DNA of 64,000 nucleotides from Neobacillus driksii (GTDB taxonomy: Bacteria > Bacillota > Bacilli > Bacillales > Cytobacillaceae): assembly GCF_013409995.1 (NCBI RefSeq), contig NZ_JACCBX010000001.1, positions 370,932 to 434,931 on the forward strand, given 5' to 3'. Made by a program: the position numbers and the translations under genes. The notes beneath the pieces were generated by a model that worked only from the letters and a program-made list of their open reading frames with translations, was not told the origin of the DNA and did not search any database. Of the stretch, positions 35,445 to 45,004 are shown piece after piece. How positions within the stretch are numbered: position 1 is the stretch's first letter; each line of letters begins with the position of its first letter.

Positions 35445-36551
35445 CTAACGATCAATTAAATCCTCAATTTGTCCGAGGATTTGCTTGATGTCAAAAAAAC
35501 TTCTACGCTGCAGGGAGAGTTCTCCATAGCGTTTTCTTTCTTCGGTATTTACTAATAACTGTTTCATGCCGTTGTAGAGGCCTTCTTCTGAATTCTCAAC
35601 AATTAAGCCGTAATTTCCATTATCTAATAATTCAACGGGGCCACTGCATCTTGTAGATACAACTGGTTTTCCGAGAATTAAAGCTTCGGCTACAACCAAA
35701 GGCAAGCCTTCCGCCCGTGATGAACTTACATATAAATCAGCTGCTGCTATATACTTGTATGGATTATTTTGAAATCCAAGGAATTTAACACTTGTTGTGA
35801 CACCTAATTGCTGGCATTGTTGAGCTAGTGCTTGTCTCTCTTCGCCTTCCCCAATTAATAACAGGTCGTGTTCTATCCCTTCCTTTATGAGTTTAGAATG
35901 AACGTTTAGTAATCGATCATAACCTTTTGCCGGTATTAATCGTCCAACCGAACAAACTGTTAATTTATCGTGTACGATTGTTTCCTCTTTGGCCCTAGCA
36001 ATGATATCTTGAGCGTCAATCGGGTTATAAATAACACTTAGATTTTCATGCAGCCCAAGTGTAGTTTCAAATCCTTTTCGCGCATCATTTGAAACAAACA
36101 CAATATCATTAAATAGTTTGTATTGTCTTTGTTCTTCCTCATTACTTTTGTAGTAATGGACAGTCCAATGATGATTAGAGAAATCAGTATGAACCCATGC
36201 CACTTTTTTTGACCTCGGATTTGTCGAGCCAGAAATCAATTTTGTTGTACAACCTTCTAAAAAGGCAATTTCGACATCATAGGATTCCTTGATATATTTC
36301 TTATAGATTTTCTCAGCGGGAAAATACTTAAATATTTTATAAATTATTTTTCTCATCCAAGTACTCTTTGGATTAAAAAGGTATTTAACCTCAACATGTG
36401 GAGGTACATCTTTAAGGTAGACTCCCTCATTAAAGAGCAACAATAATGTAATACTGTATTTGTTTGTATTGAGATGATTTAAGAGGTTAATGAGGACCTT
36501 TTCAGCCCCGCCACCGCCTAAACTATCTATGGCGATTAATAATTTCTTCAT
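35445..36551 (-). CDS. glycosyltransferase family 4
   Basis: A 368-residue GT-B enzyme. It begins MKKLLIAIDSLGGGGAEKVLINLLNHL, the common glycine-rich GT4 opening. The donor-site region SVGRLIPAKGYDRLL, LIGEGEERQAL, FLGFQNNPYKYIAAADLYVSSSRAEGLPLVVAEALILGKPVVSTRCSGPVELL matches the retaining GT4 signature in segments. The ribosome site GGAAAGGAA precedes ATG. It lies between the Wzy-like polymerase and the GT2 gene on the same strand. Donor sugar unknown. Confidence 0.9.
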   Translation of the reverse strand: MKKLLIAIDSLGGGGAEKVLINLLNHLNTNKYSITLLLLFNEGVYLKDVPPHVEVKYLFNPKSTWMRKIIYKIFKYFPAEKIYKKYIKESYDVEIAFLEGCTTKLISGSTNPRSKKVAWVHTDFSNHHWTVHYYKSNEEEQRQYKLFNDIVFVSNDARKGFETTLGLHENLSVIYNPIDAQDIIARAKEETIVHDKLTVCSVGRLIPAKGYDRLLNVHSKLIKEGIEHDLLLIGEGEERQALAQQCQQLGVTTSVKFLGFQNNPYKYIAAADLYVSSSRAEGLPLVVAEALILGKPVVSTRCSGPVELLDNGNYGLIVENSEEGLYNGMKQLLVNTEERKRYGELSLQRRSFFDIKQILGQIEDLIDR

Positions 36552-36632
36552 AACTTTTCCTTTCCGCCATTACAAGATAAAGAGACCCTCTATTGAGGTG
36601 TCTCATTAAAATGGGTATATGAAGTTAGCTGT

Positions 36633-38081
36633 TTATTTTATTGAATTGGTTTTCTTATTCTCCAATAACTGATAAGCATATCCCAGAACAATGAAATAAT
36701 AAAGCATAAATACATCGTTTTCTAGAATATTGTATACCACTGCGCTGGTTACACCGCCAAAAAGGAAAAAGAGAAGTAATGGGGATACAATGGATCCCTT
36801 TCGTAATGCCCAAGTAATTCTAAAGATACCATAAATAAACAATGCTACTAATAGCACACCGATAATTCCTGTCTCGGCTAAAATTTGAATATATTGGTTA
36901 TCTGAATAAAAGTTCCATGCTATTTCATATCTCTCGTAAATTGGCGAGGAATAGGTTTGGGTTGCAGAACCGCCAAAGGTAGCAAAACCATAACCAAATA
37001 TCGGTTTATCTTTAAATACTTCAATAGCCTTTTTGACATAATATACCCGGCCGTCAGCTGTGCTTAGTTCAATTGTTTCTTCAGATAGTGCTTCTTTAAA
37101 ACGGTTCAAACCGCCATTTTTACCGGTATGATTTTGACCATCTGTTTCGCTTGGTACTTTTTCAACGATGATATGTTTATCGACATATTCGGATAAGGAG
37201 GCGGCAGCAAAGAATGTCACTGCAGACGCGATAACAATAATTAAGACTGACTTGAAATGGTGAATTTTTCGATTAACAATCAGATAGACGATTAAGAATG
37301 CTCCTATTGCTAAGACGGCACCCCTTGAATATGTTAAAAGGAACACAGAGAGCATTAAAGTCATCCCAATATAGATGAAAATTCTCATTTTACCCTTTGT
37401 ATTCGCTAATAAATAAAAGCTAATGAAAAATGCAATCAATAAGTACAGTGCTAATTCATTTGGCCCACTGATTAGACCATACACTCGCGTTTTATTTGTC
37501 GGTGATAAATTCATGTTTGCCCATAACTCAGGTAAAAGAAGGGTCCTTACAGAGATCTTTTCAATGAGTCCATGGATTGATAAAACAACGGCTGTAATAA
37601 AGGTCGTGAAAGCAAAATCCCTTATATCCTTCTCGCCAATTTTTATTCTCTTCACAATATAATATAGAAGGAAAAAGACAAGAAAAGCGCGTACCTGCAT
37701 AATAATGGTGATCGGTGAGACACCGGTTATGAATGCAGAAAGGATACCAACTAAGAGAAATAGTATATAGGAGATTTCAAGCAAATGAAAACGGAATAAA
37801 TTTCGAATATTTGTCCTGTGATTATAAATTACCTTTAACAGAAGGAAAAATATCAGGATGTCGGCAACAAATTTAAATCCGGTATTATAAACAATTAAAA
37901 ATGGCCTAATGGGAACCAATACAATCAAAAAGAGAAGGGCAATTTTTTCATCATAAAATACTACAGCTGCTAAAATTAAGCAAATAACAATACCGATTAT
38001 CGGATTGGGAATAAATAATCCTATTATTACAAGGAGTACTCCTAGCAAGATGGAAAGAAATCGATTAGATATGATATTCAT
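36633..38081 (-). CDS. O-antigen ligase/polymerase (Wzy-like) membrane protein
   Basis: A 482-residue polytopic protein with about 12 helices and one large external loop (residues about 300-370) containing FKDKPIFGYGFATFGG, the typical position of the catalytic loop in the Wzy_C/O-antigen ligase family. LSVFLLTYSRGAVLAIGAFLIVYL is the family hallmark Ser-Arg-Gly-Ala segment preceding it. The C-terminal helices end in a short basic tail. It should polymerise repeat units exported by the Wzx-like protein encoded three genes downstream. Confidence 0.88.
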   Translation of the reverse strand: MNIISNRFLSILLGVLLVIIGLFIPNPIIGIVICLILAAVVFYDEKIALLFLIVLVPIRPFLIVYNTGFKFVADILIFFLLLKVIYNHRTNIRNLFRFHLLEISYILFLLVGILSAFITGVSPITIIMQVRAFLVFFLLYYIVKRIKIGEKDIRDFAFTTFITAVVLSIHGLIEKISVRTLLLPELWANMNLSPTNKTRVYGLISGPNELALYLLIAFFISFYLLANTKGKMRIFIYIGMTLMLSVFLLTYSRGAVLAIGAFLIVYLIVNRKIHHFKSVLIIVIASAVTFFAAASLSEYVDKHIIVEKVPSETDGQNHTGKNGGLNRFKEALSEETIELSTADGRVYYVKKAIEVFKDKPIFGYGFATFGGSATQTYSSPIYERYEIAWNFYSDNQYIQILAETGIIGVLLVALFIYGIFRITWALRKGSIVSPLLLFFLFGGVTSAVVYNILENDVFMLYYFIVLGYAYQLLENKKTNSIK

Positions 38082-38102
38082 TAATATTACCTCATTTATT
38101 TA

Positions 38103-39173
38103 TTATCTTTCATTTTCTAAATCGTAAATAGCTAATGTTTGATTTAGCATCTTATCAAAGGTCAGGTTCTTTAAGAAGAAGTGTTTACCACTTTTTGCAA
38201 TTTTTTTTGCAAAATCCTCATCTTCTAATACCCTTAAGATACAGTCAGCCATGGCGTTTTCGTCTCCATAAGGGACCAGAATTCCTGTTTCATTATGTCT
38301 AATAATCTCAGGCAATCCGCCAACATTAGTAGAAATAACTGGTTTTTCATATGCCAATGCTTCTATTGCAACAAATGGAAAAGCTTCATTTTCAGATGGT
38401 AAAACGATTAAATCACTATTAAGATAGACAGTATTCATATTATTTACAAAACCTTGAAAGTTAATGTTAGCCCGGAGATTTAAACTGTCTGCTAATGAAT
38501 TTAGCTCTTCCTTTAAAGGTCCGTCTCCAACGATATTTAATTTCCATTTTAATTGTGGGTGGTTAACTTTTAACTTTGCTAAGCTTTGAAATAGAAACTT
38601 ATGACCTTTTTCCTCACTTAGACGCCCAACGACTGAGATTACTTTTTCGATACTATTTACTCGATCTATATGGTCTACTCTTGGCTCGCTTATTCCATTA
38701 TATATAACAGTAATTTTATCCTCAGGTATACCCTTTTGTAATAGTTCCATTTTAATAAAGTTTGCTACGGAAATGACCCTATGATTCAATCGTATCATAA
38801 AGCGGTTTAAAAATCGGAATAATGCCGGCATAGGAACATTTACATGATAGGTCCAAATTACCTTTACCTTTGAGCCAAAAATACGCGAAAGTAAGGCAAT
38901 ATAATTTTCTCTTAGAAATTGAGCATGTATATAGCGAACACCTTCCTGTTTACAAATTTTCTTTATCTTCCTTGCTGCTTTTAGGTCAAACGGACCGCTC
39001 ATCGTAACTTGGTAGGTGGGTATACCTAATTCCTTAAATCTCCCTAAAAATGGTCCGTTCTCAGAATAAACAAAAACACATCGTTCCTTACCAAGTGCAG
39101 ATATTAAGTTTAGAACATATTTTTCTGTTCCCCCATCACCAGGATAGTTGAGTATATACATAATTTTTTTCAT
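38103..39173 (-). CDS. glycosyltransferase family 4, first gene of the reverse-strand polymer operon
   Basis: A 356-residue GT-B enzyme beginning MKKIMYILNYPGDGGTEKYVLNL. Donor-domain motifs are VVGRLSEEKGHKFLF, IVGDGPLKEEL, FQGFVNNMNTVYLNSDLIVLPSENEAFPF and EALAYEKPVISTNVGGLPEII. It ends 21 bp before the polymerase gene. Upstream (39174-39452) is a divergent promoter region shared with the second TagA-like gene. No strong ribosome site was found before this ATG. Acceptor and donor are unknown. Confidence 0.9.
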   Translation of the reverse strand: MKKIMYILNYPGDGGTEKYVLNLISALGKERCVFVYSENGPFLGRFKELGIPTYQVTMSGPFDLKAARKIKKICKQEGVRYIHAQFLRENYIALLSRIFGSKVKVIWTYHVNVPMPALFRFLNRFMIRLNHRVISVANFIKMELLQKGIPEDKITVIYNGISEPRVDHIDRVNSIEKVISVVGRLSEEKGHKFLFQSLAKLKVNHPQLKWKLNIVGDGPLKEELNSLADSLNLRANINFQGFVNNMNTVYLNSDLIVLPSENEAFPFVAIEALAYEKPVISTNVGGLPEIIRHNETGILVPYGDENAMADCILRVLEDEDFAKKIAKSGKHFFLKNLTFDKMLNQTLAIYDLENER

Positions 39174-39413
39174 GCTGGATATCAGTCCCTTTAATATGCA
39201 AAGTTAGGTGTATAAAGGTCACAAATCTTAAAGATGTTCACCGCTTAAAGTATATTTTATGGAAGGTATCACGTCAAATACAACCCCTTAATTACTATCT
39301 TTTCCATGATATAAAGACTAACCTCAAACTCGTTTCCTTTCAAACATATTTGTCATCAATAACCTAATAGAATATAATGATTTCTGAAGAATATTGATGG
39401 GCATATCATGTAA

Positions 39414-39429
39414 ACAGTTTTAAAACTGT
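39414..39429. promoter_or_regulatory. 16-bp perfect palindrome, possible operator in a divergent promoter region
   Basis: ACAGTTTTAAAACTGT lies 23 bp before the start of the second TagA-like gene and 240 bp from the divergent glycan operon. A TATAAT-like box lies upstream at 39373-39378. It could be an operator; no regulator is assigned. Confidence 0.4.
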
Positions 39430-39452
39430 ATGGATTATTTGGAGATGAAATC

Positions 39453-40202
39453 ATGAAAGAGGAAAAAAACAAAGTAAAAATATTAAATGTTCTTTTTAAT
39501 CATATAACAAAAAATGCATTAGTGAAAAAATTAGTTGAGAGGGTTTCGAGTAACCAAAAGACATTTTTAGTTACAGCAAACCCTGAAATTATTATGTATG
39601 CAAATACGGACAAGGACTACTTTTCAATTGTCAACAATGCGGATTATACGATTCCTGATGGAATCGGGGTTATTATTGCCTCCAAAATGATTGGTAACCC
39701 GCTCTCTGAAAGAATCGCTGGTTATGATTTGTTAGTGGAATTATTGAAAGTTGGAAATGAAAAAGGCTGGTCTGCCTACTTTTTAGGGGCTAAAAAAGAA
39801 GTAGTCGATAAGGCAGTTAATAATGTGAAGACAACCTATCCTGACCTTGATATAGTTGGCTGGCATGACGGTTATTTTGACTGGGAATCCTCCAGTATTT
39901 CTGATGAGATAAGAGAAAAGAAACCGGATTTAATTTTTGTTGCCCTGGGATTCCCCAAGCAAGAGATCTGGATATCCGAAAATATTAATGCATTTGAAAA
40001 GGGACTTTTTATGGGGGTTGGAGGAAGTTTTGATGTTCTTGCCGGTGAAGTAAAAAGGGCCCCGCTGGTGTGGCAAAAAATGAATATCGAGTGGTTATAT
40101 CGATTGATTCAGCAGCCAAGCAGATGGAAACGAATGCTGGTCTTGCCTCAATTTGTTTATAAAGTTTTTGTTGGGAAATATATAAAGAAAACGAATGAGT
40201 AA
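39453..40202 (+). CDS. WecG/TagA/CpsF family glycosyltransferase (copy 2)
   Basis: A 249-residue GT26 enzyme paralogous to the one at 29480, with the same order of motifs: TANPEIIMYAN, IPDGIGVIIASK, RIAGYDLLVELL, FLGAKKEVVDKA, FVALGFPKQEIW, GVGGSFDVLAGEVKRAP and the C-terminal EWLYRLIQQPSRWKRM membrane-contact region. It starts at ATG after TTTGGAGATG. Its divergence suggests a second lipid-linked acceptor or a second polymer. It is followed 19 bp later by a GT4 gene and then by two TagO-like genes. Confidence 0.92.
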   Translation: MKEEKNKVKILNVLFNHITKNALVKKLVERVSSNQKTFLVTANPEIIMYANTDKDYFSIVNNADYTIPDGIGVIIASKMIGNPLSERIAGYDLLVELLKVGNEKGWSAYFLGAKKEVVDKAVNNVKTTYPDLDIVGWHDGYFDWESSSISDEIREKKPDLIFVALGFPKQEIWISENINAFEKGLFMGVGGSFDVLAGEVKRAPLVWQKMNIEWLYRLIQQPSRWKRMLVLPQFVYKVFVGKYIKKTNE

Positions 40203-40221
40203 AACTTAGGAGCGAAAACGA

Positions 40222-41325
40222 ATGAAAGTACTGCATCTAAATGCTGGTAATGAAACGGGAGGGGGGATGGTCCACATATTATCCCTTCTAAATCAATTAA
40301 ATCGTGACGAATTTTATTTAGGGCTTCTTGAACAGGGGACTTTCGAGCTGAAAGCAACGGAACTAGGAATAAATACTCTCGTTTTCAAACAAACTTCACG
40401 CTATGATTTGTCTGTGTTATTTAAAATTATCCAGTTTATAAAGACGAATCATGTCGATATTGTTCACACTCATGGTGCAAGGGCTAACTTATATGGTTAT
40501 TTTATTCGAATGTTCTCCAAGGTAGTTTGGATGACTACCGTTCACAGTGACCCGAGAAATGACTTCCTTGGGCGCGGAATGAAGGGTGACCTTTTTACTA
40601 AGTTAAATCTTGCCGTTCTAAAGAAACCCGACCATTATTTTGCCATTTCTAAGCGGTTTGCTAAAATGATGGGTGATTTTGGAGTGCAGCCGAATAAAAT
40701 TACCACCATTCTAAATGGAATTGATTTTGATAAAAAAAGCACAAATCAAATTTCTTATGAAGATTTGAAACTAAATCCTCAAGATTTCGTCATATTAATG
40801 GTAGCACGCTTTGACCCAGTAAAAAGACATGAATTGGCGATTTTTGCAATGGAGAATGTCATAAAGAAATATCCTTTTGCAAAACTCATCTTTGTAGGTG
40901 ATGGACCTATACGTCAACGGATGGAAGAGCTGGTTAAAAAAGTTAATCTTACTGGTAAGGTAAAATTCTTAGGACATAGAGAAAACGTGGATGCCTATTT
41001 TAAGCTTGCGGATATTACTCTGCTGACATCTAAAACAGAAAGTTTCCCATTAGTGCTGTTAGAGTCCTCAAAGGAAAAAACACCTGTCATTACCACTGAT
41101 GTTGGCGGTGTTAATGATATGATACCTGATCAATCATACGGCTTTGTTCTTGAAAATGATAAAGTAGAAGATATCAGTAATGCAATTAAGGCTGCGATTG
41201 AATTAAAAGAGCAAGATAAATTAAAAGAAATGGGAGAAAAACTCTTTACCTATACATCCCGAAATTTCTCCATTCAATCTACGGCTGATAGTATTTATCA
41301 GACCTATACGAAGTTTGTTCACTAA
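40222..41325 (+). CDS. glycosyltransferase family 4
   Basis: A 367-residue GT-B enzyme: MKVLHLNAGNETGGGMVHILSLLNQL at the start, HTHGARANLYGYF, TTVHSDPRND, then donor-site segments MVARFDPVKRHELAI, FVGDGPIRQRMEEL, FLGHRENVDAYFKLADITLLTS and ESSKEKTPVITTDVGGVNDM. ATG follows TTAGGAGCG. It is co-directional with the second TagA-like gene, so both probably act in the same assembly pathway. Confidence 0.9.
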   Translation: MKVLHLNAGNETGGGMVHILSLLNQLNRDEFYLGLLEQGTFELKATELGINTLVFKQTSRYDLSVLFKIIQFIKTNHVDIVHTHGARANLYGYFIRMFSKVVWMTTVHSDPRNDFLGRGMKGDLFTKLNLAVLKKPDHYFAISKRFAKMMGDFGVQPNKITTILNGIDFDKKSTNQISYEDLKLNPQDFVILMVARFDPVKRHELAIFAMENVIKKYPFAKLIFVGDGPIRQRMEELVKKVNLTGKVKFLGHRENVDAYFKLADITLLTSKTESFPLVLLESSKEKTPVITTDVGGVNDMIPDQSYGFVLENDKVEDISNAIKAAIELKEQDKLKEMGEKLFTYTSRNFSIQSTADSIYQTYTKFVH

Positions 41326-41428
41326 TTATTGTTTCTTTAAATAAAAGTGTGTGCTATAATCCAATATGGTATATTTTTTATCAAAAATCTACTAATATAG
41401 ACATAAAACGAGTTTACGGAGGGCCTGT

Positions 41429-42490
41429 ATGTTGTATTTTTCATTGATTATTAGTTTCATAGCGGCAATACTCCTAACACCACTTGTGAAGAGATTAGCA
41501 TTTAAAATTGGTGCTACAGATAAACCAAATACCCGAAAAGTTCATCAAAAAATCATGCCTAGATTGGGTGGTTTAGCCATATTTTTAAGCTTCTTAATAG
41601 GAATACTAATCCTACAGCCACACTATGAGTTCCATTGGGAAATTATCCTTGGGTGCTTGATTATTATACTTACTGGAATCATTGATGATATCAAGGAAAT
41701 TTCGCCTAAGCTTAAATTATCTGGACAGATACTTGCGGCACTCATCGTAGTTGTATTGGGTGATTTAAATGTTGAATTTATCAACTTGCCTTTCGGAGGG
41801 CAAATTAACTTTGGATTCTTTAGTATCCCACTCACTATGATTTGGATTATTGGGATTACCAATGCAATTAACTTAATTGATGGATTAGACGGACTTGCCG
41901 GGGGTGTTTCAACGATTGCATTGTTAACCATTGCTGGAATGGCGGCGGTTATGGGGAATCCATATGTCACCATGGTAGCACTAATTGCGGCAGTATCTAC
42001 ACTTGGATTCCTGATATTCAATTTCTACCCAGCAAAAATATTTATGGGTGATACGGGAGCATTGTTCCTTGGATATCTTATCGGGGTATTATCGCTCTTA
42101 GGTTTCAAAGGTGTTACGTTTATCTCTTTAATCATTCCAATTATCATTTTGGGAGTTCCGATTTCTGATACGTTCTTTGCGATTATTAGAAGATTAGTAA
42201 ATAAGCAGCCTTTGTCTGCGCCAGATAAATCTCATTTGCATCACTGTCTATTAAAATCAGGTTTTTCACATCGTCAGACGGTTATATTAATCTACTTAAT
42301 GAGTGCAATCTTTGGTCTCGCTGCCTTTATTTTCTCACAGGCTACTGTTTGGGGATCACTAATTATGGTATTAACTTTAATCGTGATTATTGAAATTATC
42401 GTTGAGAAGATTGGCTTAATTCGTGATGATTACCAGCCATTGATTAAGTTCTTAAAGGGTATAAAACCGGTTAATGCTAAAAATAGATAA
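41429..42490 (+). CDS. tagO: undecaprenyl-phosphate N-acetylglucosaminyl 1-phosphate transferase, TagO/WecA family (copy 1)
   Basis: A 353-residue integral membrane enzyme that starts lipid-linked polymer synthesis by moving GlcNAc-1-P to undecaprenyl phosphate. About eleven helices. Cytosolic motifs: TDKPNTRKVHQKIMPRLGGLA near residue 32, GIIDDIKEISPKLKL, NLIDGLDGLAGG, the Mg-binding KIFMGDTGALFLG and the carbohydrate-specificity loop SHLHHCLLKSGFSHRQ. The start follows GGAGGG. It has its own terminator, so it is expressed separately from the paralog behind it. Confidence 0.95.
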   Translation: MLYFSLIISFIAAILLTPLVKRLAFKIGATDKPNTRKVHQKIMPRLGGLAIFLSFLIGILILQPHYEFHWEIILGCLIIILTGIIDDIKEISPKLKLSGQILAALIVVVLGDLNVEFINLPFGGQINFGFFSIPLTMIWIIGITNAINLIDGLDGLAGGVSTIALLTIAGMAAVMGNPYVTMVALIAAVSTLGFLIFNFYPAKIFMGDTGALFLGYLIGVLSLLGFKGVTFISLIIPIIILGVPISDTFFAIIRRLVNKQPLSAPDKSHLHHCLLKSGFSHRQTVILIYLMSAIFGLAAFIFSQATVWGSLIMVLTLIVIIEIIVEKIGLIRDDYQPLIKFLKGIKPVNAKNR

Positions 42491-42501
42491 TTTACGATTC
42501 T

Positions 42502-42545
42502 AAAAGTCTAAGAAACTATCAAATGTTTCTTAGACTTTTTTATTG
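42502..42545 (+). terminator. terminator of tagO copy 1
   Basis: A perfect 15-bp stem (42502-42516 with 42525-42539) has an 8-nt loop and a T-run. Confidence 0.93.
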
Positions 42546-42644
42546 TATTGAAAAGTTTATTAATATGAATTTCCGGATATTACTATCATCATTCTGTTTT
42601 TGTTTCGAATATCTTGGACAAGATAGTTAGTAAGGAGGATGTTC

Positions 42645-43715
42645 ATGATATTTCTTACCTTACTAATGTGCTTTTTGATTTCAATTTTTATAACACCTCT
42701 GGTGAAAAAATTAGCTTACAAAATTCGGGCAACAGATAGACCGAATACGAGAAAGGTCCATCAGAAGTTAATGCCTCGTCTTGGCGGTTTAGCCATTTAT
42801 ATAGCTTTTTTAGCAGGGGTCTTTATTCTCCAGCCTGTCAATCAATATTCTGCTTCCATTTTGATTGGCAGTGGGATTATCGTTATTTCCGGAATTCTGG
42901 ATGATATGTTTGAGTTATCTGCAAAATTCAAACTCCTGGCTCAGGTGGTTGCTGCAGCTATTATCGTTCTTTACGGAGGATTGCAGATTACATTTATTAA
43001 TTTGCCATTTGGCGGTCTTTTTGAGTTTGGTTTTTTAAGTATTCCTTTTACTTTCCTTTGGATTATCGGTATAACGAATGCGATTAACCTAATAGATGGG
43101 TTAGACGGGCTGGCTGCAGGTGTATCCTCTATTGCCTTAGTCGCCATCTCAGGTATGGCGTTTATTATGGGAAATCTATATGTTGTAACAGTTGGGTCCA
43201 TCCTTTTGATTAGTACACTCGGATTCCTTTACCATAATTTTTATCCTGCAAAAATTTTTATGGGTGATACCGGGGCCTTATTTTTAGGATTTATGATATC
43301 GGTATTATCACTCTTAGGATTCAAAAATATAACCTTTGTCTCCTTTATTGTCCCGATTATCATCCTGGGAGTACCTATATCGGATACCATTTTTGCTATA
43401 CTCCGTAGAATAATTAACAAGCAGCCACTGTCATCACCTGATAAATCTCATCTACATCACTGTTTACTTCGGATAGGTTTTTCACACAGAGAAACAGTGC
43501 TCCTCATATATGCGATGGCTGCATTATTTGCTGTAGTGGCTGTTGTTTTCTCGCAGGCTAAGCTTTGGGGGGCAATGTTACTAGGGGCTGTTTTACTGTT
43601 TTTTATTGAACTAATTGCAGAAAAGATCGGTTTATTCGGAAGAGAGTTTAACCCTTTATTAAAATTACTGAGGACTTTTCGTTTTTCAGTCGATAAGAAC
43701 CGTAAAAAGGTCTAA
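42645..43715 (+). CDS. TagO/WecA-family undecaprenyl-phosphate sugar-1-phosphate transferase (copy 2)
   Basis: A 356-residue tandem paralog of the preceding gene with the same motif set: TDRPNTRKVHQKLMPRLGGLA, GILDDMFELSAKFKL, NLIDGLDGLAAG, KIFMGDTGALFLG and SHLHHCLLRIGFSHRE. ATG 42645 is chosen because AAGGAGG ends 6 nt upstream; the in-frame ATG at 42639 overlaps that site. The catalytic residues are conserved, so it should be active, perhaps with different regulation or acceptor pathway. It arose from duplication, possibly local. Confidence 0.94.
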   Translation: MIFLTLLMCFLISIFITPLVKKLAYKIRATDRPNTRKVHQKLMPRLGGLAIYIAFLAGVFILQPVNQYSASILIGSGIIVISGILDDMFELSAKFKLLAQVVAAAIIVLYGGLQITFINLPFGGLFEFGFLSIPFTFLWIIGITNAINLIDGLDGLAAGVSSIALVAISGMAFIMGNLYVVTVGSILLISTLGFLYHNFYPAKIFMGDTGALFLGFMISVLSLLGFKNITFVSFIVPIIILGVPISDTIFAILRRIINKQPLSSPDKSHLHHCLLRIGFSHRETVLLIYAMAALFAVVAVVFSQAKLWGAMLLGAVLLFFIELIAEKIGLFGREFNPLLKLLRTFRFSVDKNRKKV

Positions 43716-43728
43716 CGAGGATTGTTGG

Positions 43729-43767
43729 AAATGGGAATGATGCAGGTTAATCATTTCCCATTTTGCA
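43729..43767 (+). terminator. terminator of tagO copy 2
   Basis: AAATGGGAATGAT pairs with ATCATTTCCCATTT (one bulge), followed by TTTTGCATTTT. Confidence 0.8.
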
Positions 43768-43775
43768 TTTTAAAT

Positions 43776-43807
43776 GAAAAAAAACCTATATAGAATCCTA
43801 TATAGGT
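43776..43807 (-). terminator. terminator of the LCP gene
   Basis: On the reverse strand ACCTATATAG-GATT-CTATATAGGT is followed by eight T residues. It lies 18 bp beyond the stop. Confidence 0.9.
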
Positions 43808-43825
43808 CAAGTGGTTATCCATTTA

Positions 43826-44878
43826 TCATTCGGTTCCAGTTTCTATGGAATCCGTATTAACTAACCCAGATTCAGTTTCAGAAGCGGTTAAATCACTAGT
43901 GGTACCACTTAGATGAGTTTGAAGCTGCGTCTGAACATCTGCTAATGATTGTGGGTCAAGTTGATAATAATAAGCCTCATTAATTGTGGAGTCGCTTCCT
44001 TCAAGAGCTAATGTTTCAAAGTTAAGGCTCTTATCATTAATTACATAGTTAATAAATGATTTCATATTATTAAAAGTAAGATTTGTCTCCATGTTACTGC
44101 CAACAGCATTAATAATACCAGATAGTTTTGGCAGGGAATTGATAGATGTTCCTTTTTTTATGATTGCTTTTAAAATTTCTTGTTGGCGAAGGCCTCTGTA
44201 AATATCACTATCCTGGTGACGTGTCCTTGCTAATGCTAATGTTTCTTCACCATTTAACGTTTGAAGTCCAGGCTGCAATGTAATGGCATCTGCTTGATCT
44301 TTAGAGTCCTGTTCAGTAATTAGATAAGGCACTTCCACTTTTATACCATCTATAGCATCTACGACATCAATGAATGCGTTGAAATTCATCTTTACATAAT
44401 AATCGATCGGAATTTCTAACATCTCTTGAACCGTTTCTACAGCAAGTTCTGTTCCTCCGATTGCATGTGCAGCGTTAATTCTCGTTTTATTTTTTTTGCC
44501 AGGAATTTTCACGTACGAGTCCCGAGGGATGCTCACTAACTTAACAGAGTTTTGATCTTTATTAAATGTGACCACCATTAATGCGTCGGATCTTGTACCC
44601 GTCCCAAATTTACGGGTTTCACTGTCATCCACTCCGATTAATAAAAGTGAGACATTATCCATGATTGGGTCAACCTTTTCTTCCCTCTTTTGTGTAACAC
44701 TTTCAAGCGGTTTATATGAGTTATTTACAACCGACTCAGCTTTTTTATATAAAAAGCTACCATAAGCAACTGTACTTAAAGCAATTACAACTAAAGGGAC
44801 TAAAATCCAAGTAAGGATTCGTTTTTTCCTTTTTTTTCTTTTGTTTTGCTTTCTTATTGTTCTAATCTCTTGAGACAT
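43826..44878 (-). CDS. LytR-CpsA-Psr (LCP/TagU) family wall-polymer ligase
   Basis: A 350-residue type II membrane protein. A very basic N-terminus (RTIRKQNKRKKRKKRI) precedes one transmembrane helix (residues about 23-44). The external LCP domain has LLIGVDDSETRKFGTGTRSD, SIPRDSYVKIPGKKNKTRINAAHAIGG and LARTRHQDSDIYRGLRQQEIL, including the Asp and Arg residues that bind pyrophosphate and Mg. LCP enzymes transfer undecaprenyl-PP-linked polymers to peptidoglycan. The last 25 residues are Ser/Thr/Glu-rich and disordered. It is the likely final step for the polymers of this locus. The start follows AAAGGAGAT. B. subtilis has tagU (lytR) at the same place beside yvyE. Confidence 0.94.
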   Translation of the reverse strand: MSQEIRTIRKQNKRKKRKKRILTWILVPLVVIALSTVAYGSFLYKKAESVVNNSYKPLESVTQKREEKVDPIMDNVSLLLIGVDDSETRKFGTGTRSDALMVVTFNKDQNSVKLVSIPRDSYVKIPGKKNKTRINAAHAIGGTELAVETVQEMLEIPIDYYVKMNFNAFIDVVDAIDGIKVEVPYLITEQDSKDQADAITLQPGLQTLNGEETLALARTRHQDSDIYRGLRQQEILKAIIKKGTSINSLPKLSGIINAVGSNMETNLTFNNMKSFINYVINDKSLNFETLALEGSDSTINEAYYYQLDPQSLADVQTQLQTHLSGTTSDLTASETESGLVNTDSIETGTE

Positions 44879-45004
44879 AAAGGTAATCTCCTTTTAATAT
44901 CAACATTAAAGTTCTATTTATGGCTGAGTAACATTTTACTATTTTTTTTAGGTTAAGTAAATTGTAATTTTTTGTAGTTTTATGACATACCATTTCATAA
45001 ATCC

